Below are positions 57,746-64,000 of a stretch of DNA of 64,000 nucleotides, piece by piece; the stretch's first letter is position 1, and every line of letters starts with the position of its first letter. This DNA is from Vibrio hepatarius (GTDB taxonomy: Bacteria; Pseudomonadota; Gammaproteobacteria; Enterobacterales; Vibrionaceae). Both the position numbers and the translations under genes were made by a program. The stretch spans positions 186,001-250,000 of the forward strand of contig NZ_JAATOO010000001.1 of assembly GCF_011806575.1 (NCBI RefSeq), read 5' to 3'. The notes under the pieces were generated by a model. The model worked only from the letters and a program-made list of their open reading frames with translations. It was not told the DNA's origin and did no database searches.

Positions 57746-59737
57746 ATGAAAGGCTCTGTCATACGGCGAATGTACGCTGGTTTTGCATTGATCTTAGTAA
57801 TGTTTATTATCACCACAATCGTTACCACACGTGGTATGCAATTGATTCACGACAACTTCGAGAGTGTCTCTAATCGTTCTTTACCACTAGTTTCTCAATC
57901 CAATCACACCAGTGTTTCTCTCCTTTCTGCGGACAAGCTCTTTAAAGACTTTTTAACGACACAAAGCTTCGAGCGCATGGACGAACTTTCTGCACATTTT
58001 GCCGACGCCCAAGCTGACTATCACCAAGCGCTGGCTGACTTAGAACAAGCGACCTCCTCGATTGAAGAGCTTGAACAACAAATCGTCCAGCTTAAAGAAA
58101 AGGAAACCAGCTATTTCGAAGAAGCAAACAAAGCGATGGCAAACTACCGCGCTATGTTTGAAGCACAGGCCGAAGTACAGCAATCGACGCGACGTTTTCA
58201 GCGCTTACATGCAGAGCTAAGTAGCGGCATGAAAGATTATGTGGATGAGCAGAGCAAAATCTCCGTCAAAGTGATGGCCGAAAGCTACTTCATTAAGCTA
58301 AAAGACGCTGAGGTGATCACGTCGGACGCTCTGGCTAGCAGCAATATTGAGTTTGTTGCCAAAGCCGTCACCAATAACAAAAAAGCAGTCACGCACCTTA
58401 ACTATGCGTATCGTGGGCTGACCGCACAAATGCCAGAGCTCAAACAAGTCTTTGATCAACCTGTGGAACAGTTTACTGTCGACATCGGCAAAAAAGGCGG
58501 CGTTCTAGACCAGCACAGTTCTTATCTGCAAGCTAAAGAAGCGTTGTATCAGAACATCGCGAACTTGACCGCTGAAGTTGACCAAACTATGGCGATATTA
58601 AACTCATTCAGTGACGTCGCTGAGCAAGGACTACACGCCTCCTTATTGGAAGCAGGTGAGGTTTATCAACAAGGCCTCACAACATCGATCATTATTGGTG
58701 GTGTGGTGGTTGCGCTTGCTCTCGGTATCGGCTATCACATTGCCCATAGCGTACGTGAACCTTTGACTCGCATTCTGAAAACGTTGGAATATCTGACCGA
58801 AGGCGACATGACCCATCGGATTGATATTCGTTACAACAACGAGTTCAGCCGCGTCAGCGGGCACATCAACACCCTCGCCGATAGCCTGCACAACATTTTG
58901 GTCAAACTCAACGATGCGTCAGACAACCTGACGAAGACCGCCGATTCCAACCAGAGCACTTCGTCGCAAGCACAAGAGCAATTAAGCCAGCAAAGAGAAC
59001 AAACCGCGACGGTTGCGACAGCGATGACAGAAATGTCTCATTCCGTGCAGGAAGTCGCGCAGAATGCGCAGAACTCGCAGCACATGGTCGAGCAAGTCGA
59101 AGTCGCATCGGAATCCGGTCGACAAATCATGAGCACCAACATCTCTACCATCAATCAATTAGAAACTCGGTTGTTGCAGTCGGTGGAGGCAGTGAAAGAT
59201 CTGCAAAGCATGAGCAGTAAAATTGGTTCGATTCTCGATGTTATCCGCAATATCGCAGAGCAAACCAATCTACTAGCGCTGAATGCAGCCATAGAAGCCG
59301 CACGCGCCGGTGATCAAGGAAGAGGATTTGCAGTGGTTGCCGATGAAGTACGCGTTCTGGCCCAAAGAACCACGGCGTCTACGAGCGAAATCGAAAACAT
59401 GATCAGTAGTTTGCAATCAAGCTCGTCTTCAGCAAGCCAAGTGATTCAAAGTTGTATGGCAGAAATGGAGCAATCTGTTGAACAAGCGTCCAACGCCAAT
59501 AGTGCAATGGAGGAGATTCAAGCACTGATTATTGAGATCAGCCGTATGAGTGGACAGATCTCGCAAGCGGCGACTGAACAAAGCGCAACTTCAGGTGATA
59601 TTGCGCGCAATATCGAAGAAATCAACCTGATTGCTGAGCAGAACTACCAAGCGATGGCACAGATCGCCAAAACCAGCACAGACTTAACTATTCTCGCCAA
59701 CCAACAAGGCGAATTGGTTCATCAATTCAAGTTATAA
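57746..59737 (+). CDS. methyl-accepting chemotaxis protein
   Basis: A chemoreceptor of 663 residues if the ATG at 57746 is used; the AGGGAG site lies 6 bases before it, whereas it abuts the ATG at 57740. TM1 (about residues 7-29) and TM2 (about 310-333) enclose a 280-residue, mostly helical periplasmic domain. HAMP (about 333-385) and the signalling region follow, with hairpin tip [20 protein letters not shown]. No CheR-binding pentapeptide is seen. It is transcribed away from hinT and terminates before the DUF1887 gene. Ligand unknown. Confidence 0.92.
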   Translation: MKGSVIRRMYAGFALILVMFIITTIVTTRGMQLIHDNFESVSNRSLPLVSQSNHTSVSLLSADKLFKDFLTTQSFERMDELSAHFADAQADYHQALADLEQATSSIEELEQQIVQLKEKETSYFEEANKAMANYRAMFEAQAEVQQSTRRFQRLHAELSSGMKDYVDEQSKISVKVMAESYFIKLKDAEVITSDALASSNIEFVAKAVTNNKKAVTHLNYAYRGLTAQMPELKQVFDQPVEQFTVDIGKKGGVLDQHSSYLQAKEALYQNIANLTAEVDQTMAILNSFSDVAEQGLHASLLEAGEVYQQGLTTSIIIGGVVVALALGIGYHIAHSVREPLTRILKTLEYLTEGDMTHRIDIRYNNEFSRVSGHINTLADSLHNILVKLNDASDNLTKTADSNQSTSSQAQEQLSQQREQTATVATAMTEMSHSVQEVAQNAQNSQHMVEQVEVASESGRQIMSTNISTINQLETRLLQSVEAVKDLQSMSSKIGSILDVIRNIAEQTNLLALNAAIEAARAGDQGRGFAVVADEVRVLAQRTTASTSEIENMISSLQSSSSSASQVIQSCMAEMEQSVEQASNANSAMEEIQALIIEISRMSGQISQAATEQSATSGDIARNIEEINLIAEQNYQAMAQIAKTSTDLTILANQQGELVHQFKL

Positions 59738-59755
59738 CAACAACTAAACTTATGC

Positions 59756-59794
59756 CAAGGGCGACTAATTTTGTTAGTTGCCCTTGTTTTTTTT
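59756..59794 (+). terminator. chemoreceptor gene terminator
   Basis: 13-bp stem (CAAGGGCGACTAA with TTAGTTGCCCTTG, one G-T pair) with a 5-base loop and eight Ts. Confidence 0.95.
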
Positions 59795-59872
59795 AACCCA
59801 TGACATTATATGGGTAATAGGCTTGCCCGTTTTCTGTCACACTTTTTTGCAAGCCATACTTGAGGAACAGTT

Positions 59873-61045
59873 ATGGCAATTCATGTTGGCATCATAGACA
59901 AAGACCCAATTCGCTTGGTAACCCCGCTATTAGACAATCGGACGATCAGCAATCACATCGTTTTCATCGGTGTAAAAGCTCAAGAAGAAATTTACACCCG
60001 CCTTCACAACGTATTAGCAAAACGTCAAATCACCTCCGAGTTTTTCGAAATCCCTAACGTTGCCAATCCGACCAAGATAAAACAAAGCATTTGCGCTCTC
60101 GCCAAAGACTTAAAACAACGTGCTGAAGACGTAAAGTTAAACGCAAGCTGCGGTTTACGTCATCGCCTGCTTTCCGTTTACGAAATATTCCGTAGCTATC
60201 ATTGGCCAATCTTTGTTGTCGAGCCAAGTAGCGACCGCTTGTGCTGGCTCTACCCAGACGGCAAAGAAGATACACAGGTTCAAGACCGCATCACCATTGA
60301 TGACTACTTGACGATATTCGGCGCGCGTGGAGAGTTCAGCGAACATGAGATCTCTCCCCAACTTGACCAACAGCTTTATGAACTTGGCGAGCGCTGGGCA
60401 AGCAACGCACTGGAACTTGGCCCAGGCTTAGCAACGCTGAACTACCTAGCCACCACGTGTCGTAAAGAGCAGAAACTTGATGTTGAACTCACTGAGAAAC
60501 AACAAGGCTACCGCGAGCTCAATATGCTGATCACCGACTTGGTGGATACTGGCATAGCGACTTATGAAAACGGCACCTTAACCTTTGCTAACGAGGACGC
60601 GCGTCGCTTCTCGAATGGCGAATGGTTAGAAACGTTAGTTCACAGCACGGTACGCCAAATTCAGACAAGCATGCCTACGATTCAAGACCGTTCTTTAAAT
60701 GTGCAAGTTTATCGACAACTGGGCGAGCGTGAAGTGCGTAACGAGCTCGATGTCGCGTCTGTGGTTAACAACAAGCTGCACATTATTGAGTGTAAAACCA
60801 AAGGGATGCGTGATGACGGCGATGATACCTTGTATAAGCTCGAATCGTTGCGTGACTTACTAGGTGGCCTACAAGCACGCGCGATGTTGGTGAGTTTCCG
60901 TCCGCTTCGCCACAATGACATTACCCGCGCAGAAGACCTAGGCCTTGCTCTGATTGGACCTGACGAACTCAAAGACCTTAAGACGCACCTAACCAACTGG
61001 TTCCTTGAAGCAGGCGGCAATGACGACGAATGTGCCGATTGCTAA
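59873..61045 (+). CDS. DUF1887 family protein, Card1/Can2-related nuclease-like
   Basis: A 390-residue protein of the DUF1887 family, orthologous in place and sequence to V. cholerae VC1899, whose structure is known. It has an N-terminal CARF-like Rossmann domain (about 1-150), a winged-helix-like middle (about 160-245) and a restriction-endonuclease-like domain (about 250-375). The nuclease residues look complete: Glu253 (GEWLE), Asp293 (ELDV), Glu306 and Lys308 (IIECKTK). The loop that in Card1 reads Gly-Gly-Thr-Lys is Cys-Gly-Leu-Arg here (residues 93-96), so cyclic oligoadenylate binding is doubtful. No CRISPR locus is in the window. The role is unknown. Confidence 0.88.
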   Translation: MAIHVGIIDKDPIRLVTPLLDNRTISNHIVFIGVKAQEEIYTRLHNVLAKRQITSEFFEIPNVANPTKIKQSICALAKDLKQRAEDVKLNASCGLRHRLLSVYEIFRSYHWPIFVVEPSSDRLCWLYPDGKEDTQVQDRITIDDYLTIFGARGEFSEHEISPQLDQQLYELGERWASNALELGPGLATLNYLATTCRKEQKLDVELTEKQQGYRELNMLITDLVDTGIATYENGTLTFANEDARRFSNGEWLETLVHSTVRQIQTSMPTIQDRSLNVQVYRQLGEREVRNELDVASVVNNKLHIIECKTKGMRDDGDDTLYKLESLRDLLGGLQARAMLVSFRPLRHNDITRAEDLGLALIGPDELKDLKTHLTNWFLEAGGNDDECADC

Positions 61046-61075
61046 CCTTATAGGTAAACAGTTTCTAAATACAAA

Positions 61076-61099
61076 AAAAACCGCCTTTCGGCGGTTTTT
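61076..61099. terminator. bidirectional terminator DUF1887 gene / fadR
   Basis: 10-bp stem AAAAACCGCC / GGCGGTTTTT with a 4-base loop between convergent genes. Confidence 0.92.
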
Positions 61100-61112
61100 C
61101 TTTTAATCCAGA

Positions 61113-61952
61113 TTAGCTGTCGTCTTCCGTAAAGTTGGTCGGCAGAGTCATCTTCATCTTATTCCAGATTTGGGCACTTTCCATACCGTAGTTACGTACT
61201 ACGATCAGGATGCGTTCACGGTCACCTGTTTCACATACATCTAACAGGTCACGGTAGAACTTCAGTGCCAAACTACGCGCTTCTGGGTTCGAGAAGTAGT
61301 AGCTACCAACACGGTCGTACAGTTTTTTCAGACCGTTAAAGATCAGGCCGTAAATCTGGTTACCAGAATGAAACGCTAAGCGTTGGAACAGCATGTAATC
61401 GTAGAAGTTGAATGTTTTTGCAACCAAAATCGACTGACGAATCGCTTCGTCTTTTTCGCCGTCATCTTTCACATGTTGCAGAATTTTATCTGCGTAAGCT
61501 GAAGACTGCATAAACGCATCCCAAGAGTCAGCGGCAAGCAACGCTTCACAGGACTCGATAACCGTTGAGATGGTTTTCTCTGAGCTCTCTTTGTTTGCTT
61601 TAAACGCATAGCGCATAAAAATTGGGCTGATATTGGTACGTGCTGCAAGTAGATCTTCTACAATCGAAGTGGCGTTTCCAGCGTCCAACGTCATGAGTGT
61701 ATCGAGGATATGCAAACCTGACGTTTCCATAAACTGATTCACTCGAGTGGGTTTACCGTGTTGGATCGTCAACCAACCGTCGCGCGCCAAACGCTGTAGT
61801 ACTTCACGCAAAGTTGTTCGTGTTACTCCGATAAGTTCAGAGAGCTCTCTTTCTGCAGGTAAGATAGAACCAGGAGGAAAGCGTCCTTTCCAAATGCTTT
61901 CAATAATATATTTTTCCGCAAATCCAGCTGGACTCTTTGCCTTTATGACCAT
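61113..61952 (-). CDS. fadR: fatty acid metabolism regulator FadR
   Basis: FadR is a GntR-type regulator that represses fad and activates fab genes and is released by long-chain acyl-CoA. A winged helix-turn-helix (about 1-75, with [21 protein letters not shown]) is followed by the FCD-like ligand domain. At 279 residues it is 40 longer than E. coli FadR (239). The extra stretch lies around residues 138-177, the Vibrio-specific insertion known to add a second acyl-CoA site. The tail [13 protein letters not shown] and [13 protein letters not shown] match. It is divergent from nhaB, as in E. coli. Confidence 0.95.
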   Translation of the reverse strand: MVIKAKSPAGFAEKYIIESIWKGRFPPGSILPAERELSELIGVTRTTLREVLQRLARDGWLTIQHGKPTRVNQFMETSGLHILDTLMTLDAGNATSIVEDLLAARTNISPIFMRYAFKANKESSEKTISTVIESCEALLAADSWDAFMQSSAYADKILQHVKDDGEKDEAIRQSILVAKTFNFYDYMLFQRLAFHSGNQIYGLIFNGLKKLYDRVGSYYFSNPEARSLALKFYRDLLDVCETGDRERILIVVRNYGMESAQIWNKMKMTLPTNFTEDDS

Positions 61953-62640
61953 TTATGTCTTGTCCACTATTTGTATTTTTATGGGTATATTGCAACTCAT
62001 CATACCACTAGTTAAGTTATATCGGAAACCAGAACCAAGTAAACTTGCAGTCAAACAACAATTGAGTATTAACTCTAATTGTGAAACGAGCATTTTGCAT
62101 ATTCACATCAATGAATAACCCGATTATTTTCAAGTTTAATAAAAATTTAACACAACAAAGCCCCAGAAATAAAAGGGAAAGCTCACAAATCCTAAGTGTG
62201 ACTATTTACAGAAAACTCTTTGATTTCCATTCAGAACATTCACCTATTCTCTGTTATTCTTACACTTCGACTCCGTCACGGCACTAAGTGCAGGTTTTCG
62301 CAACTATCTACAGATATTTACGCCACTCAGATCGCGTTTTTAGACAAAAATGAATGAATATAATTGCCTAACTCCACTTTATGATTGACTAAATTTTGCT
62401 GGAGAGTAGAGTGGCGACCGAAGTAAGGAGTGCTTGTCTTTCTCAGGGAGTGACTTGGCAAGGCCACATTCAATCTCTTAATGTTGTTTTTCTAAGTCAC
62501 TGTTGGATCGGGTTTAATACCCAAAATATCAATAAGAATTGCACTAAACCAAGAGTGCAGCTTTTGTTTGGTATTGCTCCGATTTATGAAGCAAGCACGT
62601 TCAGTGTCGATTCATAACAACTTATAAGAGTATTACGATC
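61953..62640. other. 688-bp divergent region fadR / nhaB
   Basis: AT-rich DNA that must hold both promoters. A TATAAT hexamer at 62359-62364 is the best nhaB -10 candidate, but a -35 is unclear. A GTG at 62411 behind GGAGAG opens a 68-codon frame that ends at 62617, 23 bases before nhaB; it resembles nothing I know and may be chance. I see no clear FadR operator by eye. Confidence 0.45.
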
Positions 62641-64000
62641 ATGCCGATTTCACTCGGAAATGCGTTTATTAAGAACTTTCTTGGTAAAGCCCCAGATTGG
62701 TACAAAGTTGCCATCATTTCTTTCTTAATCATTAACCCTCTAGTTTTCTTCCTCGTAAACCCATTCGTAGCAGGCTGGCTATTAGTCGCAGAGTTTATCT
62801 TTACTCTGGCAATGGCATTAAAGTGTTACCCACTTCAGCCAGGTGGCTTATTGGCGATCCAAGCGGTTGCCATTGGGATGACGAGCGCAGAGCAAGTCAA
62901 ACATGAGCTGGTCGCAAACATCGAAGTACTGTTACTGCTAGTGTTCATGGTTGCGGGTATTTACTTTATGAAGCAGCTACTGCTGTTCATTTTTACCAAG
63001 ATCCTGCTAGGTATTCGCTCTAAATCAATGCTATCTGTTGCGTTCTGTTTCGCAGCAGCATTTTTGTCCGCATTCTTAGATGCACTAACGGTTATTGCGG
63101 TGGTGATTAGCGTAGCGGTCGGCTTCTACGCGATTTATCACAAAGTAGCATCAGGTAAAGGTTCAAGTACTGCCCACGACCATACACAAGACGACCACTT
63201 ATCTGAGCTGACTCGTGATGACTTGGAAAACTACCGTGCGTTCTTGCGTTCTCTGCTAATGCACGCTGGTGTGGGTACTGCACTCGGCGGTGTAATGACC
63301 ATGGTGGGTGAACCACAAAACCTGATCATTGCAGACCAAGCGGGTTGGCAATTTGGTGAATTCATCATTCGTATGCTGCCTGTAACTCTACCCGTATTCA
63401 TTTGTGGTTTGATTACTTGTGTGTTAGTCGAGAAGTTTAAAGTATTCGGTTACGGCGCTCGCCTACCTGATAACGTTCGTCAGATCTTGGTTGATTTCGA
63501 CAACGAGGAGCGTAAAAACCGTACTAACCAAGACGTCGCGAAACTTTGGGTTCAAGGTTTAATCGCGGTATGGTTGATCGTCGGCCTAGCATTGCACCTT
63601 GCAGCGGTTGGTCTAATTGGCCTATCGGTAATCATTCTCGCAACAGCTTTCACCGGTGTGATCGAAGAGCACTCATTGGGTAAAGCGTTTGAAGAAGCGT
63701 TGCCATTCACTGCCCTACTCGCGGTTTTCTTCTCTATTGTTGCAGTTATCATCGACCAAGAGCTATTTAAGCCAGTTATCGATGCAGTACTGCACGTTGA
63801 AGACAAAGGCACGCAGCTCGCGCTTTTCTACGTAGCAAACGGCTTGTTGTCGATGGTGTCGGACAACGTATTCGTTGGCACGGTTTACATCAACGAAGTG
63901 AAAACAGCTCTGATTGAAGGCATGATCACCCGCGATCAGTTCGACCTACTTGCTGTCGCTATCAACACCGGCACTAACCTACCTTCAGTTGCAACGCCAA
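62641..64000 (+). CDS. nhaB: Na+/H+ antiporter NhaB, 3' end beyond window
   Basis: The first 453 codons of NhaB, an inner-membrane sodium/proton antiporter; the frame is open to the last base. The NhaB start ([22 protein letters not shown]) is intact, and many hydrophobic segments follow. The core segment [20 protein letters not shown] (about residues 143-162) and the [18 protein letters not shown] segment are typical. The full protein should be about 530 residues, so the last 75 or so are outside. The divergent partner is fadR, as in E. coli. A TAAGAGTATTACGATC leader with a weak ribosome site precedes the ATG. Confidence 0.95.
   Translation, partial: MPISLGNAFIKNFLGKAPDWYKVAIISFLIINPLVFFLVNPFVAGWLLVAEFIFTLAMALKCYPLQPGGLLAIQAVAIGMTSAEQVKHELVANIEVLLLLVFMVAGIYFMKQLLLFIFTKILLGIRSKSMLSVAFCFAAAFLSAFLDALTVIAVVISVAVGFYAIYHKVASGKGSSTAHDHTQDDHLSELTRDDLENYRAFLRSLLMHAGVGTALGGVMTMVGEPQNLIIADQAGWQFGEFIIRMLPVTLPVFICGLITCVLVEKFKVFGYGARLPDNVRQILVDFDNEERKNRTNQDVAKLWVQGLIAVWLIVGLALHLAAVGLIGLSVIILATAFTGVIEEHSLGKAFEEALPFTALLAVFFSIVAVIIDQELFKPVIDAVLHVEDKGTQLALFYVANGLLSMVSDNVFVGTVYINEVKTALIEGMITRDQFDLLAVAINTGTNLPSVATP

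Noticed and set aside
1..64000. CRISPR array or type III locus that would explain the DUF1887 protein
   Set aside because: No series of regularly spaced repeats and no cas-like gene is visible on either strand.
1..64000. tRNA, rRNA, insertion sequences, integrases, attachment sites
   Set aside because: None recognised; all long genes are backbone genes in conserved order.

Overview
The window is a stretch of ordinary chromosomal backbone from a gammaproteobacterium of the genus Vibrio or a very close relative. The evidence is gene content and order: serC, a ydgA-like gene, a sensor kinase and response regulator, tfoX, an HDOD gene, lysO, panP and hexR; then grxA, a ybjL-like gene, an arginine/histidine-type ABC operon, pflB and pflA; then yeaG-yeaH-ycgB, kdsB-lpxK-msbA-comEC, lolCDE, plzB, mfd and csiV; then ndh-ycfP-thiK-lpoB-ycfL-hinT and fadR/nhaB. 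PanP instead of PanD, a two-ligand type FadR with an insertion, CsiV and a PlzB-like protein all point to Vibrio. The species cannot be named from this. I see no rRNA, tRNA, insertion sequence, prophage, integron or CRISPR array.

Layout. 0.1-8.3 kb: radical SAM protein YgiQ, serine biosynthesis (SerC), a DUF945 envelope protein, a sensor kinase with a degenerate receiver and a cyclic-nucleotide-type domain, its single-domain response regulator, and a small outer-membrane barrel. 8.4-14.8 kb: competence regulator TfoX, an HDOD protein, lysine exporter LysO, an unknown periplasmic protein, beta-alanine-forming PanP, and the central-carbon regulator HexR. 15-20.6 kb: glutaredoxin 1, an AspT/YbjL-type transporter, and a four-gene basic amino acid ABC importer. 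21.2-30 kb: a fermentation block with a DUF3360 membrane protein, pyruvate formate-lyase and its activase, interrupted by an LpxR-like lipid A deacylase gene and a chemoreceptor. 30.1-36 kb: YfbU and the stress cluster yeaG-yeaH-ycgB. 36-46 kb: lipid A/LPS genes (kdsB, lpxK, msbA), the DNA-uptake channel ComEC, and the lipoprotein sorting ABC transporter LolCDE. 46-57.6 kb: PlzB-like PilZ protein, Mfd, CsiV, an acetyltransferase, NADH dehydrogenase II, and a lipoprotein/peptidoglycan synthase activator cluster ending in hinT. 57.7-64 kb: a second chemoreceptor, a DUF1887 (Card1-related) nuclease-like protein, FadR, and the start of NhaB, which runs off the end.

Much of the window concerns the envelope (lipid A flipping and modification, lipoprotein release, PBP1B activation, CsiV) and the aerobic/anaerobic switch. 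A good FNR box sits at the spacing expected for activation in front of the DUF3360 gene, and a perfect FNR box lies in front of ndh. An OxyR-like half site precedes grxA.

The observations I rate highest are: the DUF1887 protein, which keeps a full nuclease active site but has lost the usual cyclic-oligoadenylate loop and has no CRISPR nearby; the DUF3360 transporter-like protein standing where focA would be, behind an FNR promoter and a foldable leader; the unusual sensor kinase architecture; and the comEC/DUF2062 pair, whose divergent start codons are only 8 bases apart.
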